Below, one piece after another: positions 52,452 to 61,165 of a stretch of 64,000 nucleotides of DNA. Numbering within the stretch: the first letter of the stretch is position 1; each line of letters opens with the position of its first letter. The notes below the pieces were generated by a model, which saw only the letters and a list, made by a program, of their open reading frames with translations, was not told where the DNA came from and ran no database searches. A program made the position numbers and the translations under genes. Origin of the DNA: Bacteroides ihuae (GTDB lineage: Bacteria; Bacteroidota; Bacteroidia; Bacteroidales; Bacteroidaceae); the NCBI RefSeq assembly GCF_900104585.1, contig NZ_FNVX01000005.1, positions 186,001 through 250,000 of the forward strand, written 5' to 3'.

Positions 52452-54212
52452 ATGGAAATATCAAAATTTAAATTCACTTTGTCACGAAGTCAACAAATTG
52501 TAACATTGTTTGCTTTTATGATTTTATCTTTCAATGGAGTAGCAAGAGGGAAAAACAAGACGGAAGGGAATATTTCGAAGAATACTCCACTTTTCACTCA
52601 ATTTATTTATCAGGGTAATGATCAGGTATATATTGATAACCCTTTACTTCCGGATGAATTTTATACCCCAATTTTGCAAGGATGTTATCCGGATCCCAGT
52701 ATCACATGCAAGGGTAAGGATTACTATTTGGTAAATTCTTCATTTGCAATCTTTCCGGGGGTACCTATTTTCCATTCCACTGATTTGGTGAACTGGAAGC
52801 AAATAGGCCATGTGTTGGATCGACCTTCACAGCTTAAAATAGAAGATTGTGGTATCAGTGCAGGGGTTTATGCTCCGGCTATAAAGTATAATAAGTATAA
52901 TGATACTTTTTATATGATCACTACGCAATTTTCCGGAGGCTTTGGAAACATTGTAGTAAAAACAAAGGATCCTCTTCAGGGATGGAGTGACCCCGTTAAA
53001 TTGCAGTTTGCGGGTATTGACCCTTCTCTTTTTTTTGATGATAATGGCAAAGCTTATGTTTTGCACAATGATGCGCCTGATAGAGGAAAAGAACTTTATC
53101 AAGGACATCGTGTGATCAAGATCTGGGAGTATGATTTGGCAACTGATCAGGTAATTGCCGGAACAGATAAAATTATTGTTGACGGCGGCGTTGATATAAC
53201 AAAAAAACCGATTTGGATTGAAGGGCCTCATCTTTATAAAAAAGACGGACGATACTATCTTATGTGCGCCGAAGGGGGTACAGGTGATTGGCATAGCGAA
53301 GTAATTTTTGTAAGTGATGATCCTAAAGGTCCTTATAAGCCGGCTCCGAATAATCCGATCCTTACACAGCGTTATTTCCCTACTAAGCGTGACAATAAGG
53401 TTGATTGGGCCGGACATGCTGATTTGGTAGAAGGACCTAATGGTAAGTACTACGGTGTCTTTTTGGGCATTCGTCCCAATGAAAAACAAAGGGTAAATAA
53501 AGGACGCGAAACATTTATTCTTCCTATTGATTGGACTGGAGAATTTCCTGTCTTTGAAAATGGGCTTGTTCCTTTGACTCCAAAATTGAAAATGCCTCAA
53601 GGTGTGGAAAATAAAACGGGAAAGGATGGATTTGTTCCTAATGGAAATTTTAAATTTATAGATAACTTTGATTCAGAAAAACTAGATTTAAGATGGGTTG
53701 GAATAAGAGGACCGCGTGAGAGCTTCGTTACGAAAACCAAAAAAGGATTACAAATAAAACCATTCCCGACGAATATCAAGGAAGTAAAGCCAACTTCTAC
53801 ACTCTTTTATCGTCAGCAGCATGATTGCTTTACGGCAACCACTACGATGGATTATAACCCAAAGTCAGAAACAGAACTTGCCGGTATAACTTGCTATCAG
53901 AATGAGAAATTCAATTATGTGTTTGGTTTGACTAAGAAAGGTAAAGATTACTATTTGTTACTGGCAAGAACAGAAAGAGGTAAATCTACTATTCTTGCAA
54001 GTGTTAAACTTGATAGCCATAGCCCTATTTCGTTGCAGGTAGAAGCTAAGGGAGATGATTATAGATTCAATTATTCTGTAAATGCAAAGGACTTTGTTAA
54101 TTTGGGAGGTAGTGTTTCCGGTGATATTCTTTCTACAAATGTTGCGGGAGGATTTACCGGACCATTAATTGGCTTGTATGCCACTTCAACTAATGATGTG
54201 ATACCTCAATAA
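52452..54212 (+). CDS. GH43 glycosidase (beta-xylosidase/alpha-L-arabinofuranosidase type)
   Basis: This 586-residue secreted enzyme has a signal-like helix at about 15-33. The GH43 five-blade propeller shows the catalytic base D81 in GCYPDPSI, the pKa modulator D190 in AGIDPSLFF and the acid E257 in WIEGPHLYKKDGRYYLMCAEGG. A C-terminal beta-sandwich (about 400-580, opening FIDNFDSEKLDLRWVGIRGP) is typical of family members with two domains. It removes xylose or arabinose units. It is divergent from the HTCS gene, which likely controls it. The exact sugar cannot be decided from sequence. Confidence 0.9.
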   Translation: MEISKFKFTLSRSQQIVTLFAFMILSFNGVARGKNKTEGNISKNTPLFTQFIYQGNDQVYIDNPLLPDEFYTPILQGCYPDPSITCKGKDYYLVNSSFAIFPGVPIFHSTDLVNWKQIGHVLDRPSQLKIEDCGISAGVYAPAIKYNKYNDTFYMITTQFSGGFGNIVVKTKDPLQGWSDPVKLQFAGIDPSLFFDDNGKAYVLHNDAPDRGKELYQGHRVIKIWEYDLATDQVIAGTDKIIVDGGVDITKKPIWIEGPHLYKKDGRYYLMCAEGGTGDWHSEVIFVSDDPKGPYKPAPNNPILTQRYFPTKRDNKVDWAGHADLVEGPNGKYYGVFLGIRPNEKQRVNKGRETFILPIDWTGEFPVFENGLVPLTPKLKMPQGVENKTGKDGFVPNGNFKFIDNFDSEKLDLRWVGIRGPRESFVTKTKKGLQIKPFPTNIKEVKPTSTLFYRQQHDCFTATTTMDYNPKSETELAGITCYQNEKFNYVFGLTKKGKDYYLLLARTERGKSTILASVKLDSHSPISLQVEAKGDDYRFNYSVNAKDFVNLGGSVSGDILSTNVAGGFTGPLIGLYATSTNDVIPQ

Positions 54213-54378
54213 GTAAAGCTATCGCTTCTAAATTCAAAGGATATTATTGATTTGGACTGCTTAAAAGAAAAGTATATTGAAAGGTAAAAAGGTAATGTTT
54301 TACTCATTGGTTATAATTTAATTAGGTATTAGTTTTTAATTCTCTGATTTTTCACAGAGAATCTCTTTTGTCTTTTTT

Positions 54379-54415
54379 ATATTCCACATTTTCTGTGAAA
54401 GAAAGTGTGGAATAT
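54379..54415 (+). terminator. Hairpin after the GH43 gene
   Basis: ATATTCCACA and TGTGGAATAT pair over a 17-base loop, 167 bases past the stop. The T-run is weak. Confidence 0.5.
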
Positions 54416-54418
54416 TAT

Positions 54419-54512
54419 CTAAATAGAAGTCGTACATTCGATACGTTGATCGCGGACGTTCAACACGTTGAAAGCGTGCTTTCTATACGTTGAAGTCATG
54501 AGTTCTATTTAG
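54419..54512 (+). repeat. 94-base repeat element with inverted ends
   Basis: It begins CTAAATAGAA and ends with the exact reverse complement TTCTATTTAG. Inside, ACGTTGA occurs three times and ACGTTCAA once. It looks like a small mobile or REP-type element; no second copy is in the window. Confidence 0.5.
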
Positions 54513-54658
54513 AAAAGATCATTTGTAAGGAGTGAAGAGAAATAGAACAGATAGGAAAGACTTGCGCAAATTTCTGATTGCATCTAACTTTAACGAACAG
54601 GACAACCTTCAAATCGTTTTTTCTTCCTGAAAAACTTGACTTTGCTTGTTTTATGTAG

Positions 54659-54738
54659 TATCTTCGTTAGAGTTATCATAAAGTAGTTTCAAATTAAACT
54701 ACGGTAAACGGGAGAAGCAACAACTTCTCCCGTTTTTT
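54659..54738 (+). ncRNA. Possible small RNA (promoter-like box plus strong terminator)
   Basis: A strong terminator (AAACGGGAGAAG, loop, CTTCTCCCGTTT, T-run; stem 54706-54735) is not preceded by any gene for 490 bases. A -7-like TATCTTCG lies at 54659-54666, implying a transcript of about 65 bases. The -33 spacing is poor, so this is weak. The terminator could belong to GH43 read-through. Confidence 0.3.
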
Positions 54739-54741
54739 GGG

Positions 54742-54785
54742 TTCTGCACCGTGCAGTTGACCCTTCTGCACCGTTCAGTTGGCCC
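54742..54785 (+). repeat. 22-base tandem duplication
   Basis: TTCTGCACCGTGCAGTTGAC and TTCTGCACCGTTCAGTTGGC, each followed by CC, lie side by side with two differences. Function unknown. Confidence 0.7.
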
Positions 54786-55051
54786 AAAAGAAGGCGGAGG
54801 ATGGGCAAAGAGACAGTTGCAGATTCTCCAAAAGACGGTTTCTCTTCACCAATATGCTTATTTGTTATCGGAATAACTCCTAGTGAAAGATAAATTTCCT
54901 CTATATGCTATCCCGATAACTCCTTTTGTCTTTGGAGTGGGCTCATTCCGTTAATTATGCATAATTCGTCTCTTGACAAATTATAGGTAACTGTCTGATT
55001 TATTCTCAGAAACTCTTTGACCCCTTCCTCTTACTCTTTTATACCAACTAA

Positions 55052-56614
55052 TTAGTTAGCCCAATCTTCTCCTTCAGGTGTGCGTCTCCATTCGAAGTAG
55101 GAGTTTAACACTTGAAGCGATTCAAGGCTTGGAACCGGCCCCGTGTGTGGTGTCGGACCTAGATACATCACTACCGGGTTGTTATCGCTGAAGGTGGGCC
55201 ATTCAGGAACTCCATTTCCATTTGGATCACCATACTTGGCAAAGTTTGTCCAATACGTACCCATAGCGTCTGAAATGGCAATATCACTTTTTGTTGTTTG
55301 AGGATTTGAAGTGTCTAGATGTCCGAAAACATAGGCAACCTCTTGCCCGTGTGGTGAGCCATACCCTGCGCGTGGCGAACCTTCCGGATAATCAGGGTGC
55401 TGATCGAAATAGTAATAGAATACTTTCGATTTTCCGGTTTTTGCCTGAAGTCTTGCCCAACTCCATGTTTGCCATCCGAATGCTGCATCACGTGACAAGT
55501 CGCGTGCGGTTTTAGGAACAACATCCGTTCCAACAGGATAAGCTTTGAGCAAATCAGCAGCAAACTTACCGTAACGTGTCTCTACGCCGGAAATGTAATC
55601 TTTCGGATTCCGTCCCGGCGAAAAGCTTGCGCCTTCATCGGAGTTATAACCAACGAGAATCGGTATATCGTTGTATTTTCCGGCTTCGTAGAGTTTATAC
55701 TGATCGTCGGGAATTACATAACCATCAACAATAGGCCATGAGCCTCCGAAGCCACGATCCGGGAGTTTCGCGGCATCGATCTTCCGTAATTCTGCGATAG
55801 AAGAAGCTCCGGCGCTTTTCATGTAGGTCTCTCCGTCAAGTTCGGCATATTTTAAGCGTTTCATATTTTCACCCGGATACGTCATTGTTTTACGTGAAGG
55901 GCCAAAAGAGCCACCACTTTCCGAAATAGCACCCTGAAATAGCCCTTTGGCCAAAGGAGAAGCACATAACATGCTAACGGCAATCCCACCGGCTGATTCA
56001 CCGAAAATGGTCACCTTCTTTGGATCACCACCAAAGGCCGCGATATTTTTTTGTATCCATTTAAGGCCTGCAATCATATCAAGCAATCCGTAATTTCCAG
56101 AAACATGATTTGGGCTTTCAGCACTCAATTCAGGATGTACGAAAAAGCCAAATTGCCCAACTCTATAAGCAATACTGACTAATACCACACCTTTATTAGC
56201 AAGCTTTTCACCACTGTAAGGCCATTCGGAAGTAGCTCCGGCACCAAATCCGCCACCGTAAATCCAGACAAGTACGGGAACCTTCTCTTTTGCCGATTTC
56301 GCCGGTGTCCAAACGTTCAGATACAAGCAGTCCTCGCTTTTTCCCGATGGAGGATTACCCCCTTGCATAGGGCCTGGAGCAAACTTTGTGGCTTGCTTTA
56401 TATCGGTCCATTTTGCCGGAGGCTGGGGAGCACGCCAACGAAGGTCGCCAACCGGAGGCGCAGCAAACGGAATACCTTTGTAAATAGTCAACCCATCGTC
56501 AAATGTTCCCTGCAACAATCCACCATCGACTTTCACCGGGGCAGGTTGTTGCGCAATGACTAGTCCGGTAAAGGACATAAAGAACATTGCAACTAAACAA
56601 ATCTTGTTTTTCAT
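55052..56614 (-). CDS. Type B carboxylesterase, secreted
   Basis: This 520-residue alpha/beta hydrolase has a signal peptide ending LVIAQQ. YKGIPFAAPPVGDLRWRAPQ and SEDCLYLNVWTP are present, the nucleophile elbow is FGESAGGIAV, an acidic residue is in YNSDEGASF, and a histidine is in SPHGQEVAYVFG. It is the last gene of the left-going operon, 14 bases after GH97. It resembles the esterase at 25544 in layout, so the two are paralogues in two separate loci. It probably removes acyl groups from plant glycans; the natural ester is unknown. Confidence 0.9.
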   Translation of the reverse strand: MKNKICLVAMFFMSFTGLVIAQQPAPVKVDGGLLQGTFDDGLTIYKGIPFAAPPVGDLRWRAPQPPAKWTDIKQATKFAPGPMQGGNPPSGKSEDCLYLNVWTPAKSAKEKVPVLVWIYGGGFGAGATSEWPYSGEKLANKGVVLVSIAYRVGQFGFFVHPELSAESPNHVSGNYGLLDMIAGLKWIQKNIAAFGGDPKKVTIFGESAGGIAVSMLCASPLAKGLFQGAISESGGSFGPSRKTMTYPGENMKRLKYAELDGETYMKSAGASSIAELRKIDAAKLPDRGFGGSWPIVDGYVIPDDQYKLYEAGKYNDIPILVGYNSDEGASFSPGRNPKDYISGVETRYGKFAADLLKAYPVGTDVVPKTARDLSRDAAFGWQTWSWARLQAKTGKSKVFYYYFDQHPDYPEGSPRAGYGSPHGQEVAYVFGHLDTSNPQTTKSDIAISDAMGTYWTNFAKYGDPNGNGVPEWPTFSDNNPVVMYLGPTPHTGPVPSLESLQVLNSYFEWRRTPEGEDWAN

Positions 56615-56628
56615 AATGATAATATTAA

Positions 56629-58554
56629 TTATTGAATCGCTTTCAAGCAGGCGGCGAAACCACCTCTGCCCAGCAATCTTACTTTTACTATGCTTGATTT
56701 ATCAACTACCAGATATTGCGTTACTAATTCTTTATCGTGCTCACCATCTGCAATTAATGTCAGCTTATATTTTACTCCTTCCGGCAGATAATTGAATGTT
56801 ATCGTTTTGTCTTTAGGATATTTTTCTGCACTAATGCCTCCAATATACCATTCATTGCCTTTATTTCTTGCGATGATCAAATCCTTTCCGGGATATCCGT
56901 CAATTAGTTTTGTATTATCCCATGCATTTGGCACTTCCATTAGGAAATTCTTAGCAGCAAAGGGCAACCCGTAATAACCGGAAGGGCGGTCGGCCATGTG
57001 TTGAATTCCTGATTCGAATACTACACTGAGTGCCAGTTCATGTCCGTAAGATGTCGTATGCGGAAATTGAGAATTGGTAAAGGTTACCGGGGTATAATCC
57101 ATAGCACCAACCACATTTCGCGTAAAAGGTAAAATGGTATTGTGTTCAGGTGCAGTAGTGGTGAATTCGGGTCCATTATTGTACCACTCAGCACCACGCA
57201 CACCTTCGTACGTCATCATGTGCGGATATGTCCGAGCCCAACCGCGAGGTACCAAGCAACCGTGAAAATATACCATCATTTCAAACTTGGCAGCGTCATC
57301 CAAGATGTCAAGATAGTATTTAATCATGTCTTGCTTTTCGCTTTCAAAAAAGTCGATTTTCACTCCCACAATTCCTAGCTTCTTTAGTTTGGCAAACTCT
57401 TCCATGCGGTTTTCGTGAGTATACATACGGTCACGTGGTGTTGCAGAGACCCATGTGTGTGGCCCTCCCGAATTGTACCATATCAAGGGTTTTATACCTT
57501 TAGACAGAATATACTTAATGGCATCTTCAAGATTACCACCATTGCTCATGGCATCCCATTCCCAATCAAGAAGCGTATAAGGCCAATTCATAGAAGCTGC
57601 CAAATCGGCGAATTCGCAAACCGTTTTATAATCTTTAGTTCCATGATTGCTCGACCAATAGTTCCATGATGCGACACCCGGTTTTATCCAATCAGTTTTG
57701 GTTACAACGGAAGGGGGGCAAACATCGTCTACTAAGGTTGACTCTACAATATCGGCAAGGCTTCCCATGATGATTACCCGCCATGGCGACTTCCAGGGAA
57801 GGGTTATTGTGGGTTTTGATTCTCCCTGCCCGTTACCGTCTCTTTGATCGGGGAAGGTAATTTTATATTGCGCTTTATCAGCTACATTACTAAGCTTCGA
57901 ACCACAGTAGTTGCGGTTTACATCGGCTTCATGTATCAGATACCAACAATCTTTGTCAGCTGAATTAAAAAGTGCCGGATAGCCCCAATTTTGCTGTACT
58001 TTATCATCGTTCATAGTGCTATAGAGGCCTTCATTAGCCGTATTCCACTTTTCCATCCAACGCTTTGTACTATCAGGTATAGCATAAGATGTTAGCTCGT
58101 CTTGTATCACAAATGAACCTTTCTTTTCTGGAAATTCATATCGAAAAGCGACGCCATCGTTATAAGCCCTGATAATTAAGTTGAGTTTTGCTTTTCCCGG
58201 ATTCTCAAAAGATATAACTGTTTCGTTTGCCAAATTGCTACATTGCATCCGTTTACCGTGCAATGCAGAATATCGTTCGGTTATTAAAGCGGGTTTAGAT
58301 GCCTTCAGATATTTAAGCTCTTTCGAGAAGTTCTGGTCGGTACGCGCGAGTCCCATCGCTATTTTCGGAATAGCCTCACAACTCTTATCTTTATTTATAT
58401 AGTTCACTTTTAAGTACCATTCACCAACTTCAGCACTTTGTGTGTTGTAAAGCCCGATATTTATCTTATGGTTTGGTGAAATGACTGTTACTTTTTGCGA
58501 AAACACAGCCAATGAGTTGAGGAGGATAAGTCCTGTTATAATCTTAGATTTCAT
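56629..58554 (-). CDS. GH97 glycosidase, likely retaining (alpha-galactosidase-type)
   Basis: This 641-residue secreted enzyme has a signal peptide ending AVFSQ. The N-terminal beta-sandwich starts VTVISPNHKINIGLY. The TIM-barrel contains the GH97 phrase YTLLDWEWDA and D401 in GVKIDFFESEKQD, with FHGCLVPRGWARTYPHMMTYEGVRGAEWY (E450) following. In GH97 an aspartate nucleophile at this place marks the retaining group (alpha-galactosidases), while SusB-like inverting alpha-glucosidases use glutamates instead. It lies between GH3 and the esterase with gaps of 7 and 14 bases, so it is cotranscribed. Galactose specificity is a family-based inference. Confidence 0.9.
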   Translation of the reverse strand: MKSKIITGLILLNSLAVFSQKVTVISPNHKINIGLYNTQSAEVGEWYLKVNYINKDKSCEAIPKIAMGLARTDQNFSKELKYLKASKPALITERYSALHGKRMQCSNLANETVISFENPGKAKLNLIIRAYNDGVAFRYEFPEKKGSFVIQDELTSYAIPDSTKRWMEKWNTANEGLYSTMNDDKVQQNWGYPALFNSADKDCWYLIHEADVNRNYCGSKLSNVADKAQYKITFPDQRDGNGQGESKPTITLPWKSPWRVIIMGSLADIVESTLVDDVCPPSVVTKTDWIKPGVASWNYWSSNHGTKDYKTVCEFADLAASMNWPYTLLDWEWDAMSNGGNLEDAIKYILSKGIKPLIWYNSGGPHTWVSATPRDRMYTHENRMEEFAKLKKLGIVGVKIDFFESEKQDMIKYYLDILDDAAKFEMMVYFHGCLVPRGWARTYPHMMTYEGVRGAEWYNNGPEFTTTAPEHNTILPFTRNVVGAMDYTPVTFTNSQFPHTTSYGHELALSVVFESGIQHMADRPSGYYGLPFAAKNFLMEVPNAWDNTKLIDGYPGKDLIIARNKGNEWYIGGISAEKYPKDKTITFNYLPEGVKYKLTLIADGEHDKELVTQYLVVDKSSIVKVRLLGRGGFAACLKAIQ

Positions 58555-58561
58555 ATTCGTT

Positions 58562-61153
58562 CTATTTGCTTATACTAATCTTTACTGTTTTTAAATCTTT
58601 AGCAGATGAGCTGTTCCCATACAAAATTTCATATTCTCCTGCAGTTATAGCCATTTCAACATTTCTCCTATCAAAGAACTCAAATGCTTCATAGGGAAGT
58701 TTGATAACTGCCTGGCTCGTTTTACCTGTAGGTACGTCAACCCTCTTAAAACCTTTTAAAGTTTTAATGGGTCCGTCGGTGTCATTTACTTTGCGAATAT
58801 AAACCTGCACAATTTCAGTTCCGTTACGTTTGCCGGTATTTGATACAGGTATGGTAAGGTCGACAGATTCGTTGGGTCTAATGACTGTACTACTTAATTT
58901 TGCATTACCAATAGAGAAAGTAGTATAACTCAATCCAAAACCAAATGGGAATAAAGGATCGGACATATAACGATAAGTACGGCCTTTCATGGAATAATTT
59001 TCAAAATCGGGCAACTGATTCATACTCTTGTAGAAAGTGATTGGTAGTTTTCCCGATGGGTTATAATCACCGAAAAGCACATCGGCTACAGCCTGTCCTC
59101 CCGATTCGCCTCCATACCAAGCCTGCAAGATAGCATCACAGCTTTCAGTTTCGGGAACTAAAGCAATTGCAGAACCTGAACAATTTACGAAAATCACCTT
59201 TTTCCCCGCCTGTTTTAATGCTTTTAAACAATTGCGCTGTACTGATGGAAGTTCTATATCTGTACGGTCGCCACCTTTGAAACCGGGATATGATACAGGC
59301 ATTTCTTCACCTTCGAGTTGTGTGGAAAGACCACCGACAAATACAACAATATCAGTCCCTTCAAGTTTCTTCAAAAGTTTAGTATAGTCTACATCTACTT
59401 CTTGTCCAAAGTTAAATTCGATATCTGCCTCCCAATTGTTTAACTGTGCAAAGCGGATCTCTATTTTATATTTTTTACCACTCTCTACTTTAAATGGGAT
59501 CCTTGACGGAAGTGTTCTCCAATTTTCATATTTTGCGATCGACTTACCGTTCACCAATAATTCAAAATATCCGGTAGCTCCGCATTTAAATACAAGTTCT
59601 TCATCTTTGGGTGCTTCGAAGTCCGTTTCATATTTTGCAGAGAACCCTTGAAGCTTAACCCCGGACGCAAATTCGTGTTGCCCGGCAGTGGTTAGTTTTA
59701 TTGGATTTACAATCTGTTGAGTTGCAACAACATCTCCCTCAAGGTCTTTATTATTCCAGTAAGTAGCTTTAAATCCTTTCTTACCATCAATTGAACATTT
59801 AGAAAAGTAGGTCTCGGTTACTTTATCTTCAACCAAATCGCATCCTTTGTCATATATAACCTTATTGGCTGAGAGTTTGGAAGTAATGCCATCGAGAATT
59901 GTAATTGTTCTCACAGGAGTTCCGTTATAATTTCCCCACAACATGGGCTTATCATTGGCATTTGGACCGATGACAGCTATTTTATTGGATTTCTTTAAGG
60001 GAAGAAGTTCGGCTTTATTCTGGAGGAGTGTCATTGACTTGAGGGCCATTTCTAAAGCCAGCTTTCTGTGTTCATCGTTATTAACAATAGATAGAGGAAT
60101 TTTAGACCAGGAGACTAATGAGTCATCATCCATCTCACCCAAATCAAAACGGGCAATTAATACCCGCAACAGGTGCTTGTTTATTTCTTCTTCTGTAATT
60201 AACCCTTTTGCAACAGCTTCAGGTAATTTTTTATAAATATGGTCTGCCCATTGACATTCCACATCGGTTCCTGCTAAAACGCCCTTAGAAGCTGCATGAA
60301 CAGCATCCGATGAAACTTTGTGGCTGGTGTAAAAATCGGATATTGCGCCACAGTCAGAAACGACCATATATTTATATCCCCATTCATCTCTTAGAATTCT
60401 TTGAAGCAGTTGTGTATTTCCACAACAAGGCTCATCATCCAAACGCTGGTAAGCACACATCACTTGGCGTACGTCGGCTTGCTGAACCAATGATTTGAAG
60501 GCAGGAAGATAGGTCTCGTACAAGTCGCGTGGATCTAAGTTATTAATATTCAGAATATGGCGGCTCCATTCTGGACCCGAATGAACGGCAAAATGTTTGG
60601 CACAAGCTAAGAGCTTTCTGTATTTAGCATCGGAAGGGCCTTGCAAACCTTTTGTCACAGAAATACCCATACGCGAAGTCAGGTAAGGATCTTCACCATA
60701 AGTTTCCTGTCCACGTCCCCAACGTGGGTCGCGGAATATATTCACATTTGGAGTCCAGACGGAAAGGCTTAAAAAACGAGTATTCTCTAGTCCATTCTTT
60801 TTCGCCTCATTATATTTAGCTCTCGTTTCATCGGAGACAGCATTAAAAATGCGATAAACCAATTGGTCGTCGAAAGAGGCAGCCATACCAACGGGTTCAG
60901 GAAAAACAGTCACATTACCATTATTAGCCAAGCCATGTAAGGCTTCACTCCACCAGTTGAATTTTTTAATACCCATACGTGGGATGGCATCCGAGACATC
61001 GCACATCAAAGTTGCTTTTTCGCTCAATGTCAAGCGGGTTATTAAATCTTTGGCCCTTTCTTCGGAACTTAAATTAGGGTTTTGGTAAGGCAATTGACCC
61101 CACAAATGTACCGAAACCACTAGACTTAAAGCCATTAGTAATTTAGTTTTCAT
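58562..61153 (-). CDS. GH3 glycosidase with PA14 insert
   Basis: This 863-residue secreted enzyme has a signal peptide to about 19. The GH3 barrel contains FRDPRWGRGQETYGEDPYLTS, AKHFAVHSGPE and the nucleophile D267 in MVVSDCGAI. The alpha/beta sandwich is interrupted by a PA14-like domain (about 455-590, FKATYWNNKDLEGD), and an FnIII-like C-terminal domain (about 755-830) follows. This arrangement is typical of Bacteroidota beta-xylosidases or beta-glucosidases that act on branched oligosaccharides. It is 12 bases downstream of GH31 and 7 upstream of GH97. The sugar (xylose or glucose) cannot be fixed by sequence alone. Confidence 0.92.
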   Translation of the reverse strand: MKTKLLMALSLVVSVHLWGQLPYQNPNLSSEERAKDLITRLTLSEKATLMCDVSDAIPRMGIKKFNWWSEALHGLANNGNVTVFPEPVGMAASFDDQLVYRIFNAVSDETRAKYNEAKKNGLENTRFLSLSVWTPNVNIFRDPRWGRGQETYGEDPYLTSRMGISVTKGLQGPSDAKYRKLLACAKHFAVHSGPEWSRHILNINNLDPRDLYETYLPAFKSLVQQADVRQVMCAYQRLDDEPCCGNTQLLQRILRDEWGYKYMVVSDCGAISDFYTSHKVSSDAVHAASKGVLAGTDVECQWADHIYKKLPEAVAKGLITEEEINKHLLRVLIARFDLGEMDDDSLVSWSKIPLSIVNNDEHRKLALEMALKSMTLLQNKAELLPLKKSNKIAVIGPNANDKPMLWGNYNGTPVRTITILDGITSKLSANKVIYDKGCDLVEDKVTETYFSKCSIDGKKGFKATYWNNKDLEGDVVATQQIVNPIKLTTAGQHEFASGVKLQGFSAKYETDFEAPKDEELVFKCGATGYFELLVNGKSIAKYENWRTLPSRIPFKVESGKKYKIEIRFAQLNNWEADIEFNFGQEVDVDYTKLLKKLEGTDIVVFVGGLSTQLEGEEMPVSYPGFKGGDRTDIELPSVQRNCLKALKQAGKKVIFVNCSGSAIALVPETESCDAILQAWYGGESGGQAVADVLFGDYNPSGKLPITFYKSMNQLPDFENYSMKGRTYRYMSDPLFPFGFGLSYTTFSIGNAKLSSTVIRPNESVDLTIPVSNTGKRNGTEIVQVYIRKVNDTDGPIKTLKGFKRVDVPTGKTSQAVIKLPYEAFEFFDRRNVEMAITAGEYEILYGNSSSAKDLKTVKISISK

Positions 61154-61165
61154 TTTTTCTCATTT

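Larger units (their letters stand above)
54213..55051. other. Intergenic region rich in small repeats and hairpins
   Basis: It carries the hairpin at 54379, the bordered repeat at 54419-54512, a terminator with a possible short transcript near 54660-54738, and a 22-base tandem duplication at 54742. No protein gene is supported. Confidence 0.6.

Noticed and set aside
52827..53600. 257-residue minus-strand frame
   Set aside because: Complete overlap with the clearly coding GH43 gene; no motif, random-like composition.
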